This document shows positions 23,464 through 35,469 of a stretch of DNA of 64,000 nt, piece by piece. This DNA comes from Ceratotherium simum simum (lineage: Eukaryota > Chordata > Mammalia > Perissodactyla > Rhinocerotidae): positions 21,408,473 to 21,472,472 of the forward strand of contig NW_004454163.1 in NCBI RefSeq assembly GCF_000283155.1, read 5' to 3'. Both the position numbers and the translations under genes were made by a program. Every line of letters begins with the position of its first letter. Within the stretch, counting starts at the first letter, position 1. The notes under the pieces were generated by a model that was not told where the DNA came from, did no database searches, and saw only the letters and a program-made list of their open reading frames with translations.

Positions 23464-26064
23464 AAGGTACAACTGCCTGCCCTCTTCAGAGCATATTTCT
23501 TGACATCAACCAGATTATTCTCCCAGAGAGTCTGCTGAAATGTCAGGCCCCTGTATTTTCAGGGATCATCTCCTACCTGTTGGCATGTATGTATTATACC
23601 AAGACACTTAGGGGACCATTAGTTCCTGTTTATTTAGTGTCTCTCAGCATGAAGTTATCCCCTTATTGGGCAACCATGATGTCTTGTGGGGATGGTAAGA
23701 TGATCTGGACCCCTGCAAAATAAACTGTGGCACAGAACCAGATAGTTAATATAACCTTGAAAAATAGTAAAGGGTGGTACACATTCTGTCTTTTCAATGG
23801 AAATCACCTAGGTTTACTTCTCAGCTTCTGTCACCCATTACATTATCCAGCCTGTCTTGCCTAGAGAAGACAAGTGATAGTACTTGGCCTTGGCCTCACA
23901 AGGATCCTAACATTTCCTCTGAAATAAGGAAACCAGCATTAATTATGTTAACTTTTCCCAGAATCCATAGTATATAGGAAATCATAATTACCAAAATTCT
24001 GCTGTTCTTCACAGTAAAGTATTTTTCAATGTGTTTTTAGAAAAAAAATGTCTTCTGTGTTCTGTTGGGGAACATAAAAGAAGGATCAGTGACTTATGCA
24101 GGATAAATTCACTCCAACATTCCCATCTTTCTGAATTCTGCATTCCTTTTAGTATAATGTATATTAAGGAATTTATGGCATCTCAAGTTCATTTACCCTG
24201 GGCCACTACTGAATTCAGGTTTTGATTGACTCATGGAACAAATTGTTAGAATCACTCCCAGTTGCTTATGCCAACACATTGAATCTAACATCTGATAACT
24301 GCACCAATATTGATGCATTCACCCTAATTTTGAATCAACTTTCTACTCCTTTTTCTAGTGTCCTCAGAATCTATTCCCATACATGTTTTTAAAATTAAAA
24401 TCTCAAGATTTTAAAATTATTAATACTGTAAAAGTTTCTTTCTGTGACTAAGCCATTCCTCCAGGGTCTAACTTTTGTTTTATCCCTGTGTCATCTTCAT
24501 TATGTGTTTGGAGATATTATGGAGCATTTGGGTAGAGCATGATGAGAATTACATCCCTTTTGTCAGGTAGATGCCACAATCTGGGTCATTATAGGGTCTT
24601 CAAGCAAGGAAGAAAGTGCTGAAATGGCAGAGAAGAAAAAATCTCTTGCCAGGGGAGTTATGGTAGATGCGGAGTGTCAGGGTATTATATGGGTCATCTA
24701 TATCCTCCCATTTCCCCCACTGGAATTCTCTATATTCCATTCTTTCCTATCAATACTTTACCCTAAAGAGACCTGATGAATTCATCTGTCATATTTCAGC
24801 AACCTGCAGGATCAAATGCTGAGTTTGATTTTTCAACTATCTTAACCCTGTAGCTGCAAGAGGTAAGAGATTTTTTTAGTATAGCCATAGAACGTTCCTG
24901 ATTTTTCTTTTTTTTGCCTGTGCCTAGAGCAAGAATTTAGTATTTTGAGCTTGTCATGCTATTTCTTTCAGTTTTCCAATACTGTTAGCATACCCCTCAA
25001 TTCTACAGTCCTTGAATTTCTCAAGCTATTCATTTTTAAAAAAATAGAAGCTATGTGGTTCTCTCAAGCCTTGCCTTCAAAGGGCATGTCATTCCAAGTG
25101 ACCATAGGAGCTAATTTTTATTTCTGCACTGCATATTATGGGCTGCCAGATTTATGAATTATCATTTCCCTGGCACCCTATTTTCCCTTCTCCCCAGAGA
25201 CCTTATTGGCTGTATCAATCAAGTTTCTTAACTGCAAGAACCATAAATCAGTATAAGCTAACTGAAGTCCCAAAAGAGTTAACTAAACTATTCTAGGCAA
25301 TCCATAGAATCTCTAGAATTTTCAGAGAACCAGGCTTAGCAGCTATAGTTAGAAACAATGTAAACATTATGTTACTTTGCCACTTGCCCCACTGACATAG
25401 AACACTCTTGCTAGAGCTACTGTCACTGCAGTCTTGGGAAAGTGGTTCCTGCCGTTGCCCCTACCCTGGCAGCATTTCGTGCTTTGTTTGTGACAGGCTT
25501 CTCATCAAAGTTTGACATGGGTACATATGGTTGATAAAGCCTGTCTACTTGCCTGTGCTTTCACTGTGGCAGTAGAGAAAATGAGTGTTCAGCATTTTCA
25601 CCTTTCAAAATGGGAGGTGGTCTCAGAGATTTGTTCAGAAATATTACATAAACTAATGTTTGTAAAGCATTTACCCAGTGCCTGGACACACAGAAAGCTC
25701 TTGAAAATGTAAAGTATATAATACATATTGTATAATATGAGTGACTGTTGTACTATGACAACGAGGTAATAGACAAGGATGCTAAATGTTGTCTTTATAA
25801 TAGCTTTCAACATGGCTGCCTTGTGTTTTGGGAGCTTAATTAATCAACCTTTAATTTAATTTTTTAAGTCACCTTTGGGTAATGAAGGCTAAGTTTGCTG
25901 CTTTTCACGGCACTGTGCTGTTTATTCATTCAACAAATATGTGTTTGCTATTTCCCATCTGTTACTTCTTTAGACTATCTTAAGGAATTGTGGGAGAAAC
26001 ACACAGGAGAGTACTCATTACTTGCCCTCAAACTGGGTATATTCCAAAGAGCAGAGAAAGAGAG
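23464..26064. other. Unassigned non-coding stretch
   Basis: No gene supported. The part from about 23464 to 25450 has the feel of an old, diverged interspersed repeat (possibly LTR-derived), but I cannot name the family. Frames of 64-87 codons here show no domain. Confidence 0.35.
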
Positions 26065-26235
26065 ACACCAGCATTTGTTGAGTATGCATTATGCACTTTT
26101 GGGGCATTATACACATTCTCTTTTTCACTCTATTGGATAGCTATTATCTCCATTTGATAGGAAATAGGGGCTCAAAGTGTTTAACTAATTTGCCCAAGGT
26201 CATGCAGGTAAGGAAGGGAAAAGTCCAGGTCATAC
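26065..26235 (-). repeat. MIR SINE
   Basis: 'GCATTTGTTGAGTATGCATT', 'TTATACACATTCTCTTTTTC' and 'AATTTGCCCAAGGTCATGCA' follow the reverse MIR order. Confidence 0.65.
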
Positions 26236-27280
26236 CAAGCCTGGATCATGATTTGAAGAAGAGAGACAACCCAAGAGCTAGAAGAGTCGGAGGCAGAGGA
26301 AGTAATGTGGGATTTAAGAATTTGGCCCCAAATCAAAATATTCTGACTTTAGCTACGTTGTGGAAGCTTCAAAAAGAATATTGACAGAAAAACTAGTAGA
26401 TTTTATTTAAAATGTCAAGGCTAGAGTGAGTCCATGCCTGGAATATTGGATGCCCCTCTTATCACTGAATTTCCTAATAGATGAAGAGAACTCATATTAG
26501 GGATCAGGAAAAAAGGCCAGGTAGGCAGTCTGGATACATCCTCTTGTTAAATGAGCCAGGCACAGAATCATGTCCTTACCAGTACCCACAGGCCTTCTTA
26601 GCACAAAGAGGCTCATAATAACTAACCATCCCATTGACTGTTTCTAGACACAACTTACTAGTGGGTTGATTGGTCTGGCTTTTGTTGATTGCATCAGGGT
26701 TTGAGGATGAGCCTGCATGTGACTGACAGCCCAATAGCCCACTGGGATTGGGCCTGAAAAAGCCAAAGACTGGTGGAGAGCAGCAACTACCATATCTCAT
26801 TAAAGAAACACAGGTTCTCTGGTCAGAGGTAGACTATTGCACTAGACGGATTGGAGTAATTTGTGGGATAAGCATTTCAGGGTGGTTGTGATGATGGTGA
26901 CAGTGGTCGCAAATGTGTTGGTGGTTGTGGCAGGGGCATTGATAACATCAGGGCAGTGTATGTGAAGTCTTGCCTGGGGTGATGAATTTGATGCTCCTAT
27001 AAAATCCCTAGAGAAAATTTCTTTAAATGATTGCACTACAGTGACTCAGCATTTATGAGGTAGAAATCTCTCTCTTTGTGGATTTCAAAGCTACAGATAT
27101 GAAGCCACACTTCTTTCCAGGACAATTATGAGTGACAAAATTCTGCTGTCCATAATAAATCCACTGAACAGATTGAAGATTCCTGTATTTTGCAAGCCAA
27201 TCTGTATCTTCCAAACCAATTTTTGTACTGTAAAGGAGACACCGAAACTCCTTATTGTATTATATTTCCTAATTTTAGCT
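26236..27280. other. Unassigned non-coding stretch
   Basis: Contains a GGTGGTTGTG-type trinucleotide-rich patch (26880-26940). No gene recognised. Confidence 0.4.
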
Positions 27281-27360
27281 ATATATATATATATACACAC
27301 ACACATATATAATATACATGTACATGAATATATATTTATATTCATATTGATATATTCATA
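27281..27360. repeat. Compound TA/CA microsatellite
   Basis: TA repeats run into CA repeats (27281-27306), then irregular ATAT and TATTCATAT units to about 27360. Overlapping short frames on both strands (IYIYIHTHIY-type peptides) are products of the repeat. Confidence 0.85.
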
Positions 27361-27639
27361 TTTAGCAATAGGACTTCAACTTTACACACAGATTCTGGAT
27401 TCTTGATCTAGGATTGAATTTGCATTCTAATTTGCCTATGAAACATTGTATAGTATTTAATGCAGTATGTGCATCTTCTAGGAGGCATTATTCATATTTT
27501 GTACCTATGTGACAGGCACATGGAATTCTAGAGAGAATATTTTTAGTCTCTAGCTTCTCTCCATTCTGGGAACTTAACGACCAAGTGCCATTGTCTATTT
27601 TGAGATTGGAAGAGAACTGAAGAGCATTGTAGTTTATAG

Positions 27640-27845
27640 TTGAAGGATCCTGGCTCAAATCTTGGCTCTGGTTTTTGCCAGTTGCGTAACTTTGGGTAAG
27701 AAATGCAACCCCTTGGCTCAGTCTCTTCACCAGTAAGATGGGGTTAATAACTCTTCCTCCTTAAGATTATTGAGAAGACTAAATGTGTATAGATACTGCC
27801 TAGCATGGTATCTGGCATGTTGCAAATATTATAATAAAATGTCTC
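27640..27845 (+). repeat. MIR SINE
   Basis: 'CAAATCTTGGCTCTGGTTTT', 'CGTAACTTTGGGTAAGAAAT', 'CAGTCTCTTCACCAGTAAGA' and 'ACTGCCTAGCATGGTATCTG' are in MIR sense order. Confidence 0.7.
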
Positions 27846-28224
27846 AACTGAAAGGAATCTTAGAGTTGATAATGTAGACCAAACTTCTCATTCTGCAGAG
27901 GGATAAAGTAACTCACTCAGAGTTTTTACCTAACTAGTGATAGAGTTGGACTCCAAATAACTAGATTACCATGAAATTCCAAGGAAAAGAAGTCAATGTT
28001 TATTGTTAGGGAACAGATGAATCACACAATAATGCAAAATGGAAGGCATTTCTCTTTATGTTTCCTGAATTGGAAGAAAAATCTGTAGTATTAGCAAAGC
28101 TTCCCAAATCAGACATCCACTTTTGGATTTTGGAGTATGTATTTACTGCTCAATATCTGAGCTCTGTGTCCAGAATTTCCAGTTAACAATCAACATAGGA
28201 ATTTTAGAAAGCCAGGTTGGCTTT
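27846..28224. other. Unassigned stretch, possible MIR3-like remnant
   Basis: 'GGAATCTTAGAGTTGATAAT' to 'GATAGAGTTGGACTCC' (about 27853-27957) resembles the same ancient repeat as 3700-3860. The rest is unassigned. Confidence 0.35.
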
Positions 28225-28640
28225 TTTTAAAAACAAATTCATTAAGCTATAATTTACGTACCACAAAATGCATCTCTTTTAGGTGTACTACTCATTGATT
28301 TTTAGTAAATATGTTAAGTTTTGCTACTATCATCACAATCCAGTTTTGGAACATTTTCATCAATCCATTGTACCGGTGCCATCCCTTGTACCTGTTTAGG
28401 GTTTACATTTCTCACCCTCAGCCCCAGGCAACCACTAATCTATATTCTGTCTCTATATATTTGCTTTTCTGAGCATTTAATATGAATGAATTTATATAGT
28501 ATGTGGCCTTTTGTGTCTGGCTTTTTGCAGTCGGCATAATGTCTTTGAGGTCTTCCATGTGGTAGCATGCACAGTGTTTTGTTTTTCTTTATTGCTGAAT
28601 CTGTGTTGACTTCCAATATAGATTCTATTGCTGTAACAGG
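28225..28640 (-). repeat. L1M-type LINE 3' end
   Basis: Reverse L1 sequence. The 3'-UTR-side words 'TTAGGTGTACTACTCATTGA' and 'AACATTTTCATCAATCCATT' come first, then 'CCCAGGCAACCACTAATCTA', then 'TATGTGGCCTTTTGTGTCTG' and 'GCATAATGTCTTTGAGGTCT'. It stops before the region matching the ORF2 C terminus. Confidence 0.7.
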
Positions 28641-29074
28641 GAAGTGGGTGGGGGAGGGCACAAGAAGTGGTTTTAACCTCTCTAAATTTGTCACCTGATA
28701 AGCCCACTTCTATAGAGTTACCCAAAGCGCAGTTTCCCACAGGGAATTCACCAAGGCTGAGTCCTCTGGTCCTCTTCCCAGGCTGCAGGGAGAAAATGTT
28801 TACATCCTTGTCTCTGATGATTATGCCACTAAATGGTTGGGAAATTGCCCGAGTAGGAGGTGGCAATTCAGAATCCAGCAGGTTAATAACAGCCTTGAAG
28901 TACACATTAGTGAGAGGACAGTGATGCACCTGCCATTGAACGTGGGAGTTTGGGGAAAGGCGTGAATCCTCATGGGGAGGCGAAGGAATGGGTTGTGTAA
29001 GATCCACAGCTGGGGTGACCCTGGCAGGGGGCAGGTGTGTTTTCTGGCTTTGCTGGTTGTGAGAGCAAAGTAGT
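28641..29074. other. Unassigned stretch spanned by a long minus-strand open frame
   Basis: A 200-codon open frame on the minus strand (28492-29094) is the longest in the window. It begins in a MIR, crosses this unassigned stretch and ends inside an L1 3' end, and its translation has no recognised domain. I regard it as chance but cannot exclude a small conserved piece in the middle. Confidence 0.4.
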
Positions 29075-29300
29075 ATTAGGTAGTGGTTCAGCATGCAGGT
29101 TTGGAAGTCAGACAGAATTAGGTTGACCGTGCGACTTCGGGCAGATGGTGAAACCTCTTGCAGACTTTATGTTTTCATATATAATGGAGTATATAGTCCA
29201 CACCTCATAGAGCTGTGCAAATTAAATAAGATGATGCAGACAAAATTCTTAGTAGGATTCTAGCACATAGAAAATATTCAGTAGACCTTAGCTCCTAATT
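29075..29300 (+). repeat. MIR SINE
   Basis: Begins 'GGTAGTGGTTCAGCATGCAG', continues 'GGAAGTCAGACAGAATTAGG' and ends 'AGCACATAGAAAATATTCAG'. This order spans nearly the whole element. Confidence 0.7.
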
Positions 29301-29574
29301 TTTAACTGGTTGACACTAGAGAGTCTAATCTAGTGTTTTGTTGGCTCTGTTTCTAAGTGTCTTTAAACTAAAATTAATTATCTAGAATTAATAAAGTACT
29401 ACATCTCTAAAATAATAAAAATATTCAAGCGATTAACAGAAAGTTTACCTCAGAACTGATAAACTAGTTTGCTTTCTTTCTCCCCTTCCTTTTCCTTGCC
29501 CTCATTCATCCTCCCTCTTCCTTCCCTCTCTCTGCCTTCCTTCTTTCCTCACAATATAACTGAAATATAATTCC

Positions 29575-29740
29575 AACAGCTAATATTTATGGAACTCGTT
29601 TCAGATTATAAAGTATTTTCCATAACTTTACCACATTTGATCCTCACAGCAATTACGGATAAAGCTATCATTATCATCCCCATTTCAGTATTGGAGATAA
29701 TGTGATCTGCCCAAAGCACACTGCTTATAAACAGTGGATC
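29575..29740 (-). repeat. MIR SINE
   Basis: 'GCTAATATTTATGGAACTCG', 'TTTGATCCTCACAGCAATTA' and 'CCCCATTTCAGTATTGGAGA' are in reverse MIR order. Confidence 0.68.
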
Positions 29741-29774
29741 CCTCCTGCATTATTAGATATTGGGAATTAGATAT

Positions 29775-30222
29775 TGTGTTAGTTTCCTAGGGCTACTGTA
29801 ACAAATTACTACAAACTAGTTGGCTTAAAAGAAATTTATTCTCTCATATTTCTTGGAGGCTAGAGGTCTGACATCAAGGTGCTGGCAGGGTTGATTCCTC
29901 CTAGAGGTTCTGAGGGAGAGTCTGTTCCATGTCTTTCTCCTAGCTTCTCGCAGTTGCTGGCAATCCTTGGTGTTCCTTGGCTGATAGCTGCATCACTTCA
30001 ATCTCTGCCTCTATCTTCACTTAATGTTCTTTCCTGTGTTTGTATCTGAGTTGCCCTCTCCTTTCTCTTATAAAAACAGTCATTAGATTTCGGGTCTACC
30101 ATAATTCAGTATGGCCTCATCCTAACTAATTATATCTGTAAGGACTTTATTTCCAAATAAGGACACATTCTGAGATTCCAGCTGAACATGAATTTTGAGG
30201 GGACACAATTCAATCCCCTACA
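29775..30222 (-). repeat. MLT1-type solo LTR (ERVL-MaLR)
   Basis: A complete reverse-oriented LTR of 448 bases. It starts TGTGTTAGTTTCCTAGGGCT and ends GACACAATTCAATCCCCTACA-type sequence, giving the TG...CA termini of an LTR. Internal words include 'GGCTTAAAAGAAATTTATTC' (reverse of the polyadenylation side), 'CAATCCTTGGTGTTCCTTGG' and 'CTAACTAATTATATCTGTAA'. GATAT (29770-29774) and GATCT (30223-30227) outside the ends fit a 5-bp target duplication with one change. No internal proviral sequence adjoins it, so it is a solo LTR. Confidence 0.85.
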
Positions 30223-30227
30223 GATCT

Positions 30228-31094
30228 GGAAACATAATTCTCAGTCTAATATGAGAGACAGAAATATAAGTAATTAGCATTAATGTAAAGTTTAATCAGT
30301 ATGTTAGAGAACGAGAAGGGCAAGGAGGGGATTCTGGGCAGAGGACACCGTCAGAGCCAAGGGTTGCTGTGTCCTGAACAGTGTTTGTTGAATAGTTACC
30401 TCCTTCAGGCCCCGAAGAGCAACTGACAGGGAAGGTGCAAAGGGAACACCAGATGCTTTTTGAGAAGTGGAGGACCTTACATATTCACCAAAGGAGTAGA
30501 AATAGAGCCACTGAGCATTTTGGAAACTTTCAGTGGCTTGTGCTTATAAACCATTGAGAAATGACCTTTGATTTTGTTCATTTACTCAGGAGCCGGGTGG
30601 AGCCAAGAAGAAAGGAGATTAAGTGAGCTCAGCTGTATCCCCAGCAGAGCCAAGAGGAGAGGTGAGGGAGGAATAGAGAGGGAGGGCTGGGGAAGACAGA
30701 TTGCCACCTGGAGATGCTGGGGTTTGTACTTGACCTTCTTGAAGAGAACAAAATTTGACCTTCCATAACTGAACTCTTAAAACAGAAAAGGTAGAGTCAG
30801 CTGTCTGATGGTGTGAAGGGCATATGATAAAGGCCAAAGCAGGCATATTATATAAAGGTAAGACTCCAACCAAATATCATCTAAAGAAGGATGTTTGAAA
30901 CTAATAGGCCAAGAATAATAACTGTAGCATTTTACAGAATGACTTGGCATTAAAACCTTAAAGAATTGAAGGGGCTGAGTTCACGGAGCAGGAAATGGAG
31001 AGTCAGATTCTTACTTCATTGTTGGATGGGAAACTCAGGGAATAACACACATACAGGCAGCTTTATGGAGGAATGTGGTGCTAGACCAATGCTT
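30228..31094. other. Unassigned non-coding stretch
   Basis: Purine-rich near 30600-30700. The part at 30300-30370 may be a poor L2 remnant. No gene is supported. Confidence 0.4.
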
Positions 31095-31245
31095 TAGGCC
31101 TGTGAGAAGAACACAAATGGTTGAATGACTCCCAAGGAATCTGAGAGCAGGGACTATATCTGCTGTGGTCACTGCTGTAGCCCCAGTGCAGGACAGTATT
31201 AGAATTTAGCAAGTGCTCAGTGAAGGTTTTAAGCACAGGAGATAA
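31095..31245 (+). repeat. L2 LINE 3'-end fragment
   Basis: 'TGAGAGCAGGGACTATATCT' and 'GTAGCCCCAGTGCAGGACAG', then 'AGCAAGTGCTCAGTGAAGGT', match the sense L2 tail. Confidence 0.6.
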
Positions 31246-31969
31246 AGGGCAATTCAGAGGTTCCAGCACAGTCTAGGGGCAGGAAAGAGCAGAATGGGTT
31301 AATGTGCAGATTGCCCTCTACCACAGGTGGATTGAAAGATGCTACTCATCTGGGCCCTAATGCCTAATCAGCAACCTCAAATCTTCCAGGTGTTCTCTGG
31401 GCAGGGGCTAGCCTGGCTCATCCTTGCTAGCCATGGCAAAATTCCAGAACTGCTCCATTTTACTTGATCTTAGCATATAGCCCTGTCTGCACTTGACACT
31501 TTCAGAAGACAACTCTGCTCCTCTTTTTTCTATCTGTCTACATGTCACCTTTGGATTAGACTCACCATTTCCTTCCCAACTGGAACATTGTCTCCCTCTA
31601 TTCATTCCAGCCATGTACACCTGGAGTCTTGAACCCACTCACTGTGGGTACCACACCTGGATAGTGTCTTTACTTGGATATCCCTGGACTCAGGAGTGGG
31701 ACCTAGGCAGATATGGATTGGAGAATAATGGGACACAAATACAGGTCCATATACCCACATAATAGATGGCTAGACAAAAGAGCCTGTTCTTAAGGAGTTT
31801 TGTTTTGGGAAAACTAGTCTGTACGTTTGAGCATAGAATTGATTAGTGGGGGTTTCTATCCACTAGTCTCTTTCGTATTGAAATAATGAGGTATCAGCAA
31901 TCCTTGAAATATAATCCTTGAAAGCACCACAGGACTTGAGTTTTATGAAAAATATGACTGCCACATTGC
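31246..31969. other. Unassigned non-coding stretch
   Basis: Overlapping plus and minus frames at 31408-31762 have no domain. Nothing recognised. Confidence 0.4.
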
Positions 31970-32080
31970 AGTTCATTGATTCATTCAATATTCATTTCTT
32001 CAATACCCACCATGTGCAATGTGCTAGGCTTCATGCAGGTGAATACAGAGAAGAGGACACAGAATTTCTATCTTCCTCCC
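31970..32080 (-). repeat. L2 LINE 3'-end fragment
   Basis: 'GATTCATTCAATATTCATTT', 'ACCCACCATGTGCAATGTGC' and 'GGTGAATACAGAGAAGAGGA' follow the reverse L2 tail. Confidence 0.55.
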
Positions 32081-33064
32081 CACAGAATTCAGTAGATTGT
32101 GGGGGCTCATACACTGTGTACCTTTAACTAAAATACAAGGCAAAAAAATGGAAGGAGGAGGGGTAGAGAGATCACCCGCAGTGGGGGACTCCAAAGCTTG
32201 AATCCAGCTGCATTGTGGCTTCCCAAGCTGGTTGACCCAAAGAGTGGCCGGGGCATGGAAGCAGGTTCTGTTGTCTAGAATTCTAGACCAAAGCCTGCCT
32301 TTGGCCTAGCCCAGGAGGGTGGCTCACAGTGGGCTGCACCTCCAGACAGGCGTTCTTCAAACTTGCCCAGATGTTTGGTAGAAACATGTGGTTGGCTATT
32401 CTATAATTAACCCTGCTGAGGACCCCCCAAGTCATCCTCTTGGCAAGAGGCTTCATCAACAGCAGCTCTGCAGGATACCCCCCTGCTCCACTCCCCTTCA
32501 GTGCAGGAGGTCTTAGTTATAAACTCTGGTATATCCCTGAGGGAGATTTTTTCATCCAAAAGCAAGGAGGGAAAAGGACCTTTTGCAGATTTTCAATCAT
32601 TGAAACCACAAAATGAGAATGGGAAGAGACTCAGTAACCTGCATAATTTGTCCCCTGGGGCCCAGCTGGGGTGTTTTCTTCTTGTACAGTTGTCCATTCT
32701 CTGCTCGCTGAGCCCCAAGAGGTCAAAGCCCAGAGCTCTCCCTCTCTGCTGTTTCCTCCGGCCCATTTACTTTTTCCTTTGGCCCTTTTAGCATTTAATT
32801 CATTTCTACAGCATGTGTGGAATATCTATTCTTTGCTAAGCACTTAGGACACAGTGCCAGGTCTCAAATTGTTCACACTGTTTGGCATGAGGCAGACATG
32901 TCTTTCTCTTTCCTTCTGATACTACCAGTAGATATTTGGAAGGAAAAATTTCTTCCGCTAACAATCCTCCACCACTCAAACTCCACAATGTTCACATGGA
33001 TTTTTATTATGTTATTTGCATAGGTGTCTTGTTTTTATCTTTTAATAAACAATAAATATGATGT
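32081..33064. other. Unassigned non-coding stretch
   Basis: Slightly more GC-rich than average. Contains a perfect 16-bp palindrome at 32273-32288. No gene is supported. Confidence 0.4.
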
Positions 33065-33260
33065 AATAAAAGCAAGCTTTGGAGTTGGAGAAATCCGAAG
33101 TCAAACCATAGCCTCAGTATTTATTAGCTGTGTGACTTTGACCTCTTTGATCCTCATTTCCCTTAAGTATAAGATGACAGGGCTGTTCTGATGATTAAAC
33201 TAAAACTGCATAATGCAGCTGCAAGACAGGTGCACAGGAAATGTTTATCCCCCACCCCTT
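33065..33260 (+). repeat. MIR SINE
   Basis: 'AAGCTTTGGAGTTGGAGAAA', 'TATTAGCTGTGTGACTTTGA' and 'CTGTTCTGATGATTAAACTA' are in MIR sense order. Confidence 0.68.
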
Positions 33261-34649
33261 CCTCTCTGTCCTCCTAGAAAGAGGGATGAGATTCTGCCCA
33301 TTTTATTTCCTTTTTAATGCCTTCATCCGAGCCTTACAATGAAAGGAGTGGAGGAAAAATTCTTAGATTAAAACAAGTAAATTGATGAATGAATGAATGA
33401 AAGTCTATTGCCCCTTTTTCAGAGGCAGAACAAAAGGAGGAGTATAGCCAGGCTTAGGAACAGGGGTAGAAAACAGAGCTAAAGGAGAACTGTTCGCTGT
33501 GGAGTTTTGAAGGACACCACTATACATAAGCTTAGAGGATAATGAACCCAGGAGAGAGATCTAGATCTGGAAAGATGAGTTAGTGCTGCCCATCTGGCTA
33601 TAAGAGGGCCATTCCCAGAGCCTTCTAGGACAAGGCCTATTGAACGGTGAAGAAGGCAGTTGGTCTGACCTTAGGCCCTTGTGTAGGGATCCAGCTCCTT
33701 CTAGCTGCTCTGTGAATGCCTAGCCCTTTTGATTGGTAAGCCTCACTGTTGCTTGCTCACACCAATTCCTTTTCCAGTACAGTCCTTAAACTCAGACAAG
33801 AGAGACACCTGCCCTGGGCTTTGTACTTCAGAGAGCTCCACAAAATACAAACACACAAAAATATAAAAATTTTAAAGATACTTCATTACATCCATCATTC
33901 GAGATCCAACATGACTTGTAATTTTAAATGTCTATTCTTTGACTATCACTGTTTAGGCCCCAGGAGGTAACTTTCTCCACCTCTCTTGCACTATATCTTC
34001 AAAACAGAAGGTAATTACGGAGGATTATTTGAAAGTTTATTGGTTGTGATGTGGCTGGTGTCAGACAGATTCTGTTTTGGCGTGGAGAAAGGACTTGAGC
34101 AGAGGTGCTTAGGTAAGAGAAAAGACTAATTAATTTGTTAAATCCTTCCTCTCAGACAGCATAACTGCAGTGTATTCTTGCATAATGAACCATCATTTCT
34201 CAGGAGTGCCAAGTGTTTATTTTCCTGCTTCTCTTTATGTTCTAATCTGTAGATCTAGAAGTACTCAAGGATTAATGCAATATCTTTGACAGTTACACAT
34301 GATGGAAAAAGAACATTTTAGAATACTGAACAATTTATACTTTAAAATAGGTTTGAATATAATGTGCATGAAGCATGATACTGATTCTTTATATTACTCT
34401 ATGAGCTTAAATATTGCTTTAAATGATAAGTGAAAATCATGACATAAGTCACAGTGAAACATATGTTGAAATAAAAATACTATTGCCATAGGATTTACCC
34501 CTGTGACGGATACAATATTTAAACATGGTATGTACGATTCATCCTTCATTTCTGAATCTAAGTATTGCTTTGAAATTGCCACTTCTAGTTACCAAGCACT
34601 AGCACAGAGTTAGTACTTGCATGATGCTGAGAGTGAGTGCCTCCTTAAA
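33261..34649. other. Unassigned non-coding stretch
   Basis: A short GAAT tetranucleotide run lies at about 33384-33401. No gene is recognised. Confidence 0.4.
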
Positions 34650-34880
34650 TTTTGCACCCTAGTCCTAGCCCTGCTGTAAAGGGCCAGCTAATAAATATTT
34701 CCTGCTTTGTAGGCCATACAGTCCTGTTGCAACTATTCAACTCTGCTGATGTGGCATGAAAGCTCCCATAGACAATATACAAATGAGTGGATATGACTGC
34801 ATTTCCCATAAAATTTTATTTACAAAAACAGGCAACTGGGCTGATTTGGCCCTTGGGACACTTTTCTGACCCCTGGTTTA
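34650..34880. repeat. Non-autonomous hAT-type DNA transposon (family not assigned)
   Basis: Contains 'CTGTAAAGGGCCAGCTAATA', 'TTTGTAGGCCATACAGTCCT', 'CAACTATTCAACTCTGCTGA', 'AAATTTTATTTACAAAAACA'-type wording and a right end 'TTCTGACCCCTG'. This is a familiar mammalian hAT-like element whose outer inverted repeat reads CAGGGGTCGGCAAAC. The left terminus is too decayed to check the inverted repeat or the 8-bp duplication. Confidence 0.7.
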
Positions 34881-35469
34881 AACAACAAAATTTCTTTTTC
34901 ATACCACCTATCCATTTTGGGTCACTATGGTTTCTTCCCTACGTTTCTTTTTGAAACCCAGGTGGATGGAGCTGTGATCATCTTGAATATTGTTTGTTGC
35001 TGTGTCAGAGGAAAGGCAGGGGCTTTTCACTTGCCTCAACAATTACATGCTCAGAGCCAGAAGGGATACACATTATTCTGGCTCACAATTCATTGACTAG
35101 AATTAGAATTCATTGACTAGAATTAGTCATAGGTCCCCACCCTAACACAAAGGGTCCATAAGAACTATGATAAAGGATTAAATTAGATGTCGTGAGATTA
35201 TAGAGGAGACAGAGGGTTAAAACCTAATTGGTGTGTTTAAGGAAGGAGTCACAAAATTTACATTTGTTCTGGGATTCCAAGCGTAGGTATGTTTTGCAAA
35301 TTTACTTTGAAATTAATATATAGATAAAAGAATTCATTTGGTATATGTGTTTCAATTAGAGTTAATATGGTGTATGTGTGTGTATATATATACACCATAT
35401 TTACTCTATTGTATGTGTTTACATACATATGGACATATTTTTCCATGTTTTTATTTACAAACTATATAT
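34881..35469. other. Unassigned stretch with a tandem duplication and a hairpin
   Basis: Contains an exact 20-bp tandem duplication (35087-35126) and a long hairpin (35353-35411), reported separately. No gene is recognised. Confidence 0.45.
35087..35126. repeat. Exact 20-bp tandem duplication
   Basis: AATTCATTGACTAGAATTAG occurs twice head to tail without a difference. Confidence 0.95.

Noticed and set aside
23464..25450. Possible endogenous retroviral internal region
   Set aside because: The wording felt like an old LTR-element interior, but I could not identify LTR ends, a coding motif or a family, so it is only noted as unassigned.
28492..29094. 200-codon minus-strand open frame as a gene
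   Set aside because: It begins inside a MIR, crosses unassigned DNA and ends in an L1 3' end. The translation has no known domain, and a second minus-strand frame overlaps it. A frame of this size is possible by chance in 64 kb.
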